Shown here piece by piece: positions 1 through 7,351 of a stretch of DNA of 9,555 nucleotides. Location: contig CAZKMO010000132.1 of the NCBI GenBank assembly GCA_964554015.1, forward strand, positions 1 through 9,555. Direction: 5' to 3'. The translations under genes were made by a program, and so were the position numbers. Source of the stretch: CAYUAG01 sp964554015 (GTDB lineage: Bacteria > Zhuqueibacterota > QNDG01 > CAYUAG01). Below the pieces are notes generated by a model. It did no database searches. It was given only the letters and a program-made list of their open reading frames with translations, and had not been told where the DNA came from. Position 1 is the stretch's first letter; each line of letters opens with the position of its first letter.

Positions 1-55
1 CAATGGTCCCTACGTTAACATGCGGCTTGGTCCGCTCAAATTTCTGCTTTGCCAT
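1..55 (-). CDS. tuf: Elongation factor Tu, N-terminal fragment (cut by window edge)
   Basis: EF-Tu is the GTPase that delivers aminoacyl-tRNA to the ribosomal A site. Only 18 codons plus one base are present. They translate as MAKQKFERTKPHVNVGTI, the characteristic EF-Tu N-terminus that leads directly into the GHVDHGKT P-loop, which lies beyond the left edge. The ATG at 55..53 is preceded by a good GGAGG ribosome binding site. The gene lies 23 bp downstream of fusA, the classical fusA-tuf order of the str operon. Because tuf is often duplicated in bacterial genomes, an assembly could break here, but the window alone cannot show that. Identification is firm despite the short length, because the peptide is nearly diagnostic. 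Confidence 0.93.
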   Translation of the reverse strand, partial: MAKQKFERTKPHVNVGTI

Positions 56-63
56 ACTCCATA

Positions 64-68
64 CCTCC
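64..68 (-). promoter_or_regulatory. Ribosome binding site of tuf
   Basis: The minus strand reads GGAGG, followed by 8 bases and then the tuf ATG. This is the textbook spacing for a Shine-Dalgarno element. It is much stronger than the one in front of fusA and fits the high expression expected of EF-Tu. Confidence 0.75.
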
Positions 69-78
69 ATCTTTCATT

Positions 79-2160
79 TTAAACAAATCCCTTAATTCTT
101 TCCAATATCTTTTTGGATTCTTGTTCCGATAACTCCTGATAATGAGAAAACTGCATTGAATATACAGCTCTTCCTTGGGTTAATGAACGTAAGTCAGTTG
201 CATACCCAAACATTTCACTTAAAGGGATTTTACCATTGATAATCTGGGCATCATTACGTTGATTCATGCTTTTAATTTTAGCTCTTCTGGAATTTAAATC
301 CCCTAATACATCACCTAAATATTCCTCAGGTAATACTACTTCTAAATCCATTATGGGCTCCAATAGCACTGATTCACCCTTATTCAAACCATTCTGTAAG
401 GCAATTGAACCAGCTGTATGAAATGCCATTTCACTTGAATCTTCTGGATGAAAGGAGCCATCTATTAAAGTCACCTTTACATCTACTACTGGATAGCCTG
501 CTAAAATACCACTATTCAAAGCATGTTTTACTCCCTGTTCTACAGGCCTTATAAACTCAGTAGGGATCACTCCTCCCTCAATCTTGCTTTCAAAGATAAA
601 TCCAGTACCCCGGGGGGTTGGTTCCAGCTGAATAACAACATGACCATACTGCCCTTTACCACCGGTTTGTTTTATAAACCTGCCTTCCACAGTAACAGAT
701 TTGGTAATGGTCTCTTTATAGGCAACCTGGGGTTTCCCCACATTTGCCTTTACTCTGAAATCTTCAATCAATTTTTTTGTGATAATATCTAAATGCAACT
801 CTCCCATTCCTGAAATGATTGTTTGTCCGGTTTCCTCATCTTCTTTTACAATAAAGGTGGGATCTTCAATCATAATCTTCTCTAAAGCCTCAGCTAAATC
901 TTTTTGATCTGCCTGGGTCTTGGGTTCTATGGCCACTGAAATAACCGGCTCCGGAAATTCCATGGATTCATAAATTATGGGATGTTTGGGGTCAGCGAGA
1001 GTATCACCTGTTTTTGTATATCTAAATCCTATAGCAGCAACAATATCCCCAGTATAAGCAGCTTCCAGATCCTCTCGTTTGTTGGCATGCATCTGCAATA
1101 TACGGCCCAACCGTTCTTTTCTGCCTTCTCTGGTATTCAAAACATAAGTGCCTTTCTTGGCAATTCCGGAATACACTCTAAAATAGGTCAAGGTTCCGGT
1201 ATGAACATCACTTTTAATCTTAAAAGCAAGTGCTGAAAAGGGCTCATCATCACTGGCTATTCTCTTAGCAGGTTTCCCCTTCTTGGGTTCTATTCCTTCC
1301 AGTGCTTTCACCTCTTCCGGGGAAGGTAGATAATCAATAATTCCATCAAGTAATTGCTGTACGCCAATATTCTTCAAGGCGGCTCCGCATAAGACCGGAA
1401 CAATTCCTGTTTTTAAGGTGCCAATTCGTATGGCATTCTTCAATTCGGCAACAGAGGGTAATTCACTCTCAATGTATTTTTCCATGATTCCATCATCAAA
1501 TTCAGCTACTTTTTCTATAAGTTCATAATGATAAAAATCAACCATTTCCTGATACTCTTCCGGAATTCCCTTTTCTTCCCATACCTTTCCCAATTTTGAT
1601 TGATCAAATATTAGGGTTTTTTTTCTGATAACATCAATAATTCCTGAGAAGGTATCACCTGAGCCCATAGGTAAAGTAATAACCACTGGATTTGCCCCAA
1701 GTCGTTCTCTCATCATTTTGAGAGTTCTTTCAAAATCTGCTCCTACCCGATCCATTTTATTTACGAAGGCAATACTGGGAATATGATATCTGTCAGCTTG
1801 TCGCCAAACAGTCTCGGATTGAGGTTCAACTCCTCCCACTCCGCAAAACACAGCAACCACACCATCCAAAACTCGTAAACAACGCTCAACCTCTACTGTG
1901 AAATCAACATGACCTGGCGTATCAATAATATTAATGCGGTGATCTTTCCAGAAACAGGTTGTTACTGCTGAGGTAATTGTAATGCCCCTTTTTTTCTCCT
2001 GATCCATCCAGTCCATTGCCGCAGAGCCTTCATGCACTTCACCCATCCTGTGTAATTTACCGGTATAATACAGAATTCTTTCGGTAGTAGTTGTTTTACC
2101 GGCATCGATATGCGCCATGATCCCGATATTTCTGGTAGTATGTAATTTATATTTTCTCAT
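79..2160 (-). CDS. fusA: Elongation factor G (ribosomal translocase GTPase)
   Basis: EF-G catalyses GTP-dependent translocation of tRNA and mRNA and, with ribosome recycling factor, splits ribosomes after termination. The 693-residue length is normal. G-domain motifs are all present: P-loop AHIDAGKT (16-23), RGITI switch I (58-62), DTPGH with the catalytic His (80-84) and NKMD (134-137). The CGAALKN stretch near residue 260 is the usual G5 region. Domain II contains the DDEPFSALAFK stretch. Domain III has GMGELHLDII, and domain IV has GGKGQYGHV and the HPEDSSEMAF segment near its tip. The C-terminal domain V is intact. The ATG start is supported by homology, since family members begin a few residues before RNIGIMAHIDAGK. 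The gene lies 18 bp after rpsG and 23 bp before tuf. No strong Shine-Dalgarno precedes it, so translational coupling to rpsG is likely. The sequence looks like canonical EF-G rather than a tetracycline-resistance or EF-G2 paralogue, and the operon position supports this. Confidence 0.97.
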   Translation of the reverse strand: MRKYKLHTTRNIGIMAHIDAGKTTTTERILYYTGKLHRMGEVHEGSAAMDWMDQEKKRGITITSAVTTCFWKDHRINIIDTPGHVDFTVEVERCLRVLDGVVAVFCGVGGVEPQSETVWRQADRYHIPSIAFVNKMDRVGADFERTLKMMRERLGANPVVITLPMGSGDTFSGIIDVIRKKTLIFDQSKLGKVWEEKGIPEEYQEMVDFYHYELIEKVAEFDDGIMEKYIESELPSVAELKNAIRIGTLKTGIVPVLCGAALKNIGVQQLLDGIIDYLPSPEEVKALEGIEPKKGKPAKRIASDDEPFSALAFKIKSDVHTGTLTYFRVYSGIAKKGTYVLNTREGRKERLGRILQMHANKREDLEAAYTGDIVAAIGFRYTKTGDTLADPKHPIIYESMEFPEPVISVAIEPKTQADQKDLAEALEKIMIEDPTFIVKEDEETGQTIISGMGELHLDIITKKLIEDFRVKANVGKPQVAYKETITKSVTVEGRFIKQTGGKGQYGHVVIQLEPTPRGTGFIFESKIEGGVIPTEFIRPVEQGVKHALNSGILAGYPVVDVKVTLIDGSFHPEDSSEMAFHTAGSIALQNGLNKGESVLLEPIMDLEVVLPEEYLGDVLGDLNSRRAKIKSMNQRNDAQIINGKIPLSEMFGYATDLRSLTQGRAVYSMQFSHYQELSEQESKKILERIKGFV

Positions 2161-2178
2161 AGACCCAATTATATTACC

Positions 2179-2649
2179 TTACCATCTAAAGTGTGCAAAT
2201 GCTTTATTTGCTTCAGCCATTCTGTGCACATCTTCTCTTTTTTTAATGGAGGCTCCTTCTTTTTTGGATGCTTCAATAAGTTCACCAGCTAGTCTTTCTG
2301 GCATAGTCTTCTCAGGTCTTGCTTTAGCATAACTTGTAATCCAACGAAAAGCAAGGGCCTGCTTTCGGGAAGGATTAATTTCAACTGGTACTTGATAGGT
2401 TGCTCCACCCACTCGTCTGGATTTCACTTCCAAAATAGGTTTTACATTCTCAAGTGCTTTTAAAAAAACCTCTATCCCTTTATTTTTAGTTTGTTTTTCA
2501 ATCAAATCCATAGCAGAATAGAATATTCTTTCTGCTAAACTTCTTTTACCTTTACGCATCAATCCGTTTATAAATTTGGTGACCACTTCATTATGATATA
2601 CAGGATCCGGATAAACTTTTCTTTTTTGAGCTCTTCTTCTTCTTGACAT
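2179..2649 (-). CDS. rpsG: 30S ribosomal protein S7
   Basis: S7 is a primary 16S rRNA binding protein that nucleates assembly of the 30S head and lines the E-site mRNA exit. The product has 156 residues, the common bacterial length. It begins MSRRRRAQKR, continues with PDPVYHNEVVTKFIN, and contains the conserved KSRRVGGATYQVPVEI beta-hairpin around residues 77-92. The helical segment RPEKTMPERLAGEL and the C-terminal EDVHRMAEANKAFAHFRW are typical. The ATG at 2649 has a GGAG element about 7 bases upstream. It lies 16 bp after rpsL and 18 bp before fusA. In E. coli, S7 represses its own operon by binding a long S12-S7 intercistronic RNA. The gap here is far too short for that structure, so any autoregulation would need another site (inference). 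Confidence 0.97.
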   Translation of the reverse strand: MSRRRRAQKRKVYPDPVYHNEVVTKFINGLMRKGKRSLAERIFYSAMDLIEKQTKNKGIEVFLKALENVKPILEVKSRRVGGATYQVPVEINPSRKQALAFRWITSYAKARPEKTMPERLAGELIEASKKEGASIKKREDVHRMAEANKAFAHFRW

Positions 2650-2665
2650 TTAATATCTCCATCCA

Positions 2666-3034
2666 CTACTTACGTTTCTTGCCATACTTTGATCTTCCCT
2701 GTTTTCTGTCATCCACTCCACTTGTATCATAAGTTCCCCGAACAATATGATAACGTACACCTGGAAGGTCTTTCACTCTTCCACCTCTAATTAAAACTAT
2801 TGAATGCTCCTGAAGGTTATGTCCTTCCCCTGGGATATAAGCTGTTACCTCAAATCCATTGGTTAATCTTACCCGGGCAACTTTGCGTAAGGCTGAATTT
2901 GGTTTTTTGGGAGTGGTGGTATACACCCGTGTACACACTCCTCTTTTCTGAGGACAATTCATGAGTGCACGTGATTTTGTCTTTTTCTTGACTTTTTTTC
3001 TCCCTTTTCTCACTAACTGATTTAATGTTGGCAA
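2666..3034 (-). CDS. rpsL: 30S ribosomal protein S12, TTG start
   Basis: S12 sits at the decoding centre of the small subunit and controls accuracy. It is the classical target of streptomycin-resistance mutations. The 122-residue product shows the full family signature: MPTLNQLVRKGR at the N-terminus, CPQKRGVCTRVYTTTPKKPNSALRK, then RGGRVKDLPGVRYH. Lys43 and Lys88 (counting Met1), the usual streptomycin-resistance sites, are both wild type. Asp89 in KDLPG is the residue that RimO methylthiolates in some bacteria. The start is TTG at 3034..3032. The following residues PTLNQLVRKGR match the family N-terminus exactly, and AGGAGG lies 5 bases upstream. An overlapping ATG at 3048 is in another frame and is not used. 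The gene begins 25 bp after the rpoC stop, with no intervening L7Ae-type gene. Confidence 0.97.
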   Translation of the reverse strand: MPTLNQLVRKGRKKVKKKTKSRALMNCPQKRGVCTRVYTTTPKKPNSALRKVARVRLTNGFEVTAYIPGEGHNLQEHSIVLIRGGRVKDLPGVRYHIVRGTYDTSGVDDRKQGRSKYGKKRK

Positions 3035-3039
3035 CAGCT

Positions 3040-3045
3040 CCTCCT
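3040..3045 (-). promoter_or_regulatory. Ribosome binding site that fixes the rpsL TTG start
   Basis: The minus strand reads AGGAGG, a near-perfect complement to the 16S anti-Shine-Dalgarno, 5 bases before TTG. Together with homology at residue 2 onward, it supports TTG as the initiator, since no in-frame ATG or GTG lies nearby. Confidence 0.75.
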
Positions 3046-3059
3046 CATTCTATTACTTT

Positions 3060-6000
3060 TTATTTAACAATCTTCGTATCTTCAATAATTTCAGTTTCTT
3101 CCTTCGGCCAAACTTTTAAATCCCGAAACTGCCTGTTTCCGGTACCCGCTGGTATAAGATTTCCCATAATGATATTTTCTTTGGGGCCTTTTAATTCATC
3201 TTTACTTCCTCTAATAGCTGCATTAGTTAAAACTTTGGTTGTTTCTTGAAATGAAGCTGCAGAAATAAATGATTCGGTACCCAAAGAAGCTTTAGTAATT
3301 CCCAACAGGATAGGCTGGAAAGTAGCAGGTTTTGCCGCTCTAAATGTTACTGGCTGATCCCCGTTTTCTTCCAACTTACTGTTGATATCTACTACTTCAG
3401 ATTTATCAATAACCGAATTTTCCTTGAGTTTTGAATCCCCGGGATCTTCAATGACTACTTTATTGAGAATTGTTTCATTTTCTGCTAAAAACTGATATCG
3501 ATCGATCACTTCTTTCTCTAAAAATCCTGTATCCCCGGGATCTTCAATCCTCACTTTGCTTAACATCTGCCGAACTATAACCTCAATATGCTTGTCATTA
3601 ATTTTAACTCCCTGTAATCTGTAAACTTCCTGAATTTCATTTACTAAATAACCCTGGACTCTATTAGCCCCCAAAATTGCCAAAATGTCGTGAGGAGCTA
3701 CTGAACCTTCGGTTAGTTTTTCTCCTGCTTTGACATAATCACCTTCATGAACCAGCAGATGTTTACCATAGGGAATAATATAAGATTTCTTTTCTTCACC
3801 ATCCGGGGATAGAACTGTAATTTTCCGTACTCCCTTCTTCACTATTCCTATACTTACTGTTCCATCTATTTCACTCACTACCGCTCTATTCTTGGGTTTT
3901 CTGGCTTCAAACAACTCGGCCACTCTGGGTAATCCCCCGGTTATATCTCTGGTTTTACTTATTTCCCGAGGTATTTTAACCAGTCCGGTACCAGCTTTAA
4001 TTTTTTGCCCGTCTTTTACCATAATGTTAGCTTGCATAGGAATAACATAAGAAGATAACTTCGAACCTTTTTTATCAACAATTGAAATATGAGGACTGAC
4101 TTTCTTATCTTTGGACTCAATAATTACTTTTCTTTTTTGTCCGGTAGTCTCATCAACTTCTTCTCTGAAGGTGACATTCTCAATAATATCAATAAATTTA
4201 ACTATTCCATCATTATTGGCAAGAATCGTATCTGAATATGTATCCCACCTGAATACTTTTTGACCTTTCTTTACCTCATCTTTTTCGGAAACCAGGATTT
4301 CGGCAGCATAAGGAATATTAAAACTACATACTTCTCTGTTATCATCATCAATTATTTTTAACTGCCCATTTCGTCTCAAAGAGACCTTGGTTCCATCTTC
4401 TCTGACAGCTATATCTAAATTATCAAATTTTACTTTCCCATCACCTTTGGAAACAGCTTCTGATTCAACCGCAATCCTGCTTGCAGTTCCACCGATATGA
4501 AAGGTCCTGAGGGTCAACTGAGTTCCTGGTTCTCCTATGGATTGGGCTGCCATAACTCCCACTGCTTCTCCAATCACCACTTTTTTCCCGGTTGCCATAT
4601 TTCTTCCATAACAATTCGCACACACTCCTCGGGGAGCCTCACAGGTTAATACTGAACGAATTCCTACTTCACTTACTCCTTTGGAAGCAATTAACTCTGC
4701 TTCTTCTTCATTAATAAGCACTCCCGCTTTGACTATAACTTCACCGCTCTGAGGATCATATACATCTTCAGACGTTACTCTCCCCATGATTCTATCATGT
4801 AAGGGTTCAATAATTTCCTCACCTTCCTTTAAATCTCCTATATATTGCCCCATAATTGTCCCGCAATCTTCCATAGAAATAATAACATCATGAGCAACAT
4901 CAACTAATCGCCTGGTCAAGTATCCAGCATCTGCGGTTTTTAAGGCTGTATCCGCCAATCCCTTTCTGGCACCATGGGTGGAGATAAAATATTCTAATAC
5001 TGATAATCCTTCTCTGAAATTTGCAGTAATCGGTGATTCAATAATTTCCCCGGTGCCACCAGTAAGTTTCTTTTGAGGTTTTGCCATCAATCCTCGCATT
5101 CCTGCCAACTGTCGAATCTGCTCCCTGCTCCCCCGGGCTCCTGAATCAGCCATAATAAAAATTGGATTTAATCCATCCATCGACTTACGTAATTCATTAA
5201 ATAAATACTCTGTTAATTGATTGGTAGCACGAGTCCATACATCGATTACCTTATTATATCGTTCTCCATCTGTAATAATTCCCTTCTCATACCACTCTCT
5301 GATTTTATCTACTTCTTCATATGATTTTCCTACCAAATCTTGTTTTTTATTCGGGATAATTATATCTTCCAATCCAATGGTTATACCGCCCTTCATCGCA
5401 TATTTAAAACCTAATTCTTTCAGATCATCCAGAAATTTAACCGTCCGACTATTTCCACATTTCCTATAGCAATCATAGACAATATTTTCCATGCGTTTTC
5501 TTGTAAGGAGTTCATTAATAAATCCCAATTCATCCGGAACTATCTCATTGAACAGTACTCTCCCCGTAGTTGTCTCAACAAGTTCCTGATTAATCCTCAC
5601 CTTGATTTTCGCATGAAGGTCCAATTTATCATCATTATAAGCAATGATTACCTCATCCGGACTGGAAAAAATCTTGCCTTCACCTTTGTATCCTTTCAAT
5701 GCTTTAGATAAATAATAACAGCCTAATACAATATCCTGACTTGGAATAGCCAGAGGCTTTCCATTGGCAGGTGATAAAATATTATTTGTAGAAAGCATTA
5801 ATACCAATGCTTCTGCCTGAGCATTCACTGATAAAGGTAAATGCACAGCCATCTGATCACCATCGAAATCGGCATTAAAAGCAGCACAGACTAAGGGATG
5901 TATAGAAATTGCTTTTCCCTCTACCAGCACCGGCTCAAATGCCTGTATACCTAACCGATGCAAGGTAGGAGCACGATTTAACATTATAGGATGATCTTTA

Positions 6001-7298
6001 ATCAAATCCTCCAGAATTCCCCATACCTCCTCACCTTTCTGTTCCACAATCTTTTTAGCTGATTTTACTGTTTTAACATATCCTCGAATTACCAGCTGAC
6101 GAATAACAAAGGGCTTGAATAATTCCAAGGCCATCTCTTTGGGTAATCCGCATTGATTCATCTTTAACTCCGGACCGACTACAATAACCGATCTTCCGGA
6201 ATAGTCAATTCGTTTTCCCAGAAGGTTCTGACGAAATCTGCCCTGTTTGCCTTTGAGCATATCTGAAAGTGATTTTAGAGGCCTGTTGCTGTCACCCCGG
6301 ACTGCCGCTCTCCTCTTACCATTATTAAATAATGAATCCACTGCTTCCTGGAGCATACGTTTTTCATTTCTTAATATTACTTCAGGAGCTTTTATTTCCA
6401 TCAACTTTTTGAGTCGATTATTTCTAATTATTACCCGTCGATATAAATCATTCAAATCAGAGGCAGCAAATCTTCCTCCCTCTAACGGTACTAATGGCCG
6501 TAATTCCGGGGGAATCACCGGAATTATTGACATTACCATCCACTCAGGTTTGTTAGGCTTCCCATTTTCTGTTTCCCGGAAAGCTTCGATCACTCGGAGT
6601 CTTTTAAGAGCATTTTTCTTTTTTTGTTTGGATTTTCCTTCTTTTACCACCAGACGTAATTCTCTGGATAGTTCCTCAATATCCACTCTGGCCAATAATT
6701 CCTGTATTGCTTCGCCACCCATCTTAGCCACAAAGTTCCCCGTGGATTCTTCCTGATTGGCACCCATATCATCATTGCCTTCTTGCGTGTTCTCGGATTC
6801 ACCCAAGTTCTCTAAAGCTGTAAAATATTCATCCTCGGTTATCAGATCCCCTCTTTCAAACCCACTATTGCCTGGCTCAATCACAACATAATTCTCATAG
6901 TAAATAATCCTTTCCAAATCCTTGGTAGTGATATTTAAAATATAGCCAATTTTTGAGGGAACTGATCTGAAATACCAGATATGAACGATGGGAACGGCAA
7001 GGGTTATATGTCCCATTCTTTCCCGTCGAACCGCCTTAGTAGTTACTTCCACTCCGCATCTATCACAAATTATTCCTTTATATCTAATCCGTTTGTATTT
7101 TCCACAATGACATTCGTAGTCCTTTACTGGTCCGAATATCTTTTCACAAAATAAACCGTCTTTTTCAGGTTTATAAGAACGATAATTTACGGTTTCAGGC
7201 TTAAGAACCTCTCCGTGACTCCAGCTTAAAATAGTATCCGGAGATGCTAAATTGATTAACATCTCGGAAAAATATTTTTCTTTTTTGCCTTTAACCAC
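3060..7298 (-). CDS. rpoC: DNA-directed RNA polymerase subunit beta'
   Basis: Beta' is the largest core RNA polymerase subunit and carries the catalytic Mg2+ site and half of the DNA clamp. The product has 1412 residues and is complete. The N-terminal zinc ribbon is C63, C65, C78, C81. The active-site loop NADFDGDQ is at 475-482, with metal-binding D477, D479 and D481. The bridge helix spans about 759-802. The second zinc site is C812, C886, C893, C896. The trigger-loop start PGTQLTLRTFHIGG is at 924-937. Residues about 941-1115 form an insert inside the trigger loop that aligns with E. coli SI3. DITGGLPRVAELFEA at 1118-1132 and ITKASLGTESFISAASFQETT at 1334-1354 mark the C-terminal region. 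The GTG start is fixed by an in-frame TAG immediately upstream and by AAAGGAG 9 bases before it. Unusual points are a hydrophilic extra loop at about 167-188 and a 32-residue tandem duplication at 1248-1311. It lies 53 bp after rpoB and 25 bp before rpsL. Confidence 0.98.
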   Translation of the reverse strand: MVKGKKEKYFSEMLINLASPDTILSWSHGEVLKPETVNYRSYKPEKDGLFCEKIFGPVKDYECHCGKYKRIRYKGIICDRCGVEVTTKAVRRERMGHITLAVPIVHIWYFRSVPSKIGYILNITTKDLERIIYYENYVVIEPGNSGFERGDLITEDEYFTALENLGESENTQEGNDDMGANQEESTGNFVAKMGGEAIQELLARVDIEELSRELRLVVKEGKSKQKKKNALKRLRVIEAFRETENGKPNKPEWMVMSIIPVIPPELRPLVPLEGGRFAASDLNDLYRRVIIRNNRLKKLMEIKAPEVILRNEKRMLQEAVDSLFNNGKRRAAVRGDSNRPLKSLSDMLKGKQGRFRQNLLGKRIDYSGRSVIVVGPELKMNQCGLPKEMALELFKPFVIRQLVIRGYVKTVKSAKKIVEQKGEEVWGILEDLIKDHPIMLNRAPTLHRLGIQAFEPVLVEGKAISIHPLVCAAFNADFDGDQMAVHLPLSVNAQAEALVLMLSTNNILSPANGKPLAIPSQDIVLGCYYLSKALKGYKGEGKIFSSPDEVIIAYNDDKLDLHAKIKVRINQELVETTTGRVLFNEIVPDELGFINELLTRKRMENIVYDCYRKCGNSRTVKFLDDLKELGFKYAMKGGITIGLEDIIIPNKKQDLVGKSYEEVDKIREWYEKGIITDGERYNKVIDVWTRATNQLTEYLFNELRKSMDGLNPIFIMADSGARGSREQIRQLAGMRGLMAKPQKKLTGGTGEIIESPITANFREGLSVLEYFISTHGARKGLADTALKTADAGYLTRRLVDVAHDVIISMEDCGTIMGQYIGDLKEGEEIIEPLHDRIMGRVTSEDVYDPQSGEVIVKAGVLINEEEAELIASKGVSEVGIRSVLTCEAPRGVCANCYGRNMATGKKVVIGEAVGVMAAQSIGEPGTQLTLRTFHIGGTASRIAVESEAVSKGDGKVKFDNLDIAVREDGTKVSLRRNGQLKIIDDDNREVCSFNIPYAAEILVSEKDEVKKGQKVFRWDTYSDTILANNDGIVKFIDIIENVTFREEVDETTGQKRKVIIESKDKKVSPHISIVDKKGSKLSSYVIPMQANIMVKDGQKIKAGTGLVKIPREISKTRDITGGLPRVAELFEARKPKNRAVVSEIDGTVSIGIVKKGVRKITVLSPDGEEKKSYIIPYGKHLLVHEGDYVKAGEKLTEGSVAPHDILAILGANRVQGYLVNEIQEVYRLQGVKINDKHIEVIVRQMLSKVRIEDPGDTGFLEKEVIDRYQFLAENETILNKVVIEDPGDSKLKENSVIDKSEVVDINSKLEENGDQPVTFRAAKPATFQPILLGITKASLGTESFISAASFQETTKVLTNAAIRGSKDELKGPKENIIMGNLIPAGTGNRQFRDLKVWPKEETEIIEDTKIVK
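3435..3452 (-). repeat. 18-bp direct repeat inside rpoC, copy B
   Basis: ATCCCCGGGATCTTCAAT on the plus strand encodes the IEDPGD motif of the second unit of an internal duplication (residues 1283-1288 of beta'). An identical copy occurs exactly 96 bp away at 3531. The 96-bp offset equals 32 codons, so the reading frame is preserved. Confidence 0.9.
3531..3548 (-). repeat. 18-bp direct repeat inside rpoC, copy A
   Basis: This is the identical partner of the element at 3435, encoding IEDPGD at residues 1251-1256 of beta'. Around it, units 1248-1279 and 1280-1311 align over 32 residues with 13 identities, including KV.IEDPGD and a later VID. Confidence 0.9.
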
Positions 7299-7307
7299 CT
7301 ATATATA

Positions 7308-7314
7308 CTCCTTT
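7308..7314 (-). promoter_or_regulatory. Ribosome binding site of rpoC
   Basis: The minus strand reads AAAGGAG, 9 bases before the GTG at 7298. The codon just before GTG is TAG, so translation cannot begin further upstream in this frame. The site therefore decides the start. Confidence 0.75.
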
Positions 7315-7337
7315 ATGAGTAATAAAAAATTCATAAA
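7312..7337 (-). other. Inverted repeat in the rpoB-rpoC gap
   Basis: The RNA would read TTTATGA, 12 bases, then TCATAAA, a 7-bp perfect but AT-rich stem. The 3' arm overlaps the first three A residues of the rpoC Shine-Dalgarno. No U-tract follows, so it is not an intrinsic terminator. It could weakly mask ribosome access, but the stem is poor and may be chance in AT-rich DNA. Confidence 0.35.
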
Positions 7338-7351
7338 CATTACTTAAATCC

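Noticed and set aside
605..616. CCCCGGGG palindrome in fusA
   Set aside because: It encodes the Pro-Arg-Gly-Thr-Gly segment of domain IV. There is no accompanying repeat or poly-T tract and no sign of a terminator.
1613..1624. Run of eight A residues in the fusA message (AGA AAA AAA ACC), which fits an A_AAA_AAA slippery heptamer
   Set aside because: A -1 shift reaches a TGA within a few codons, and I see no stimulatory stem or upstream Shine-Dalgarno-like element. Lys-Lys runs are common in AT-rich genes.
3499..3508. GATCGATCGAT-like short tandem/palindrome in rpoC
   Set aside because: It encodes ordinary conserved residues (VIDRY) and is too short to suggest a site of its own.
6247..6756. 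Plus-strand open frame of 169 codons opposite rpoC
   Set aside because: It lies fully antisense to conserved beta' sequence, has low-complexity Ser/Ile/Leu composition typical of antisense frames, and shows no family motif or convincing ribosome binding site.
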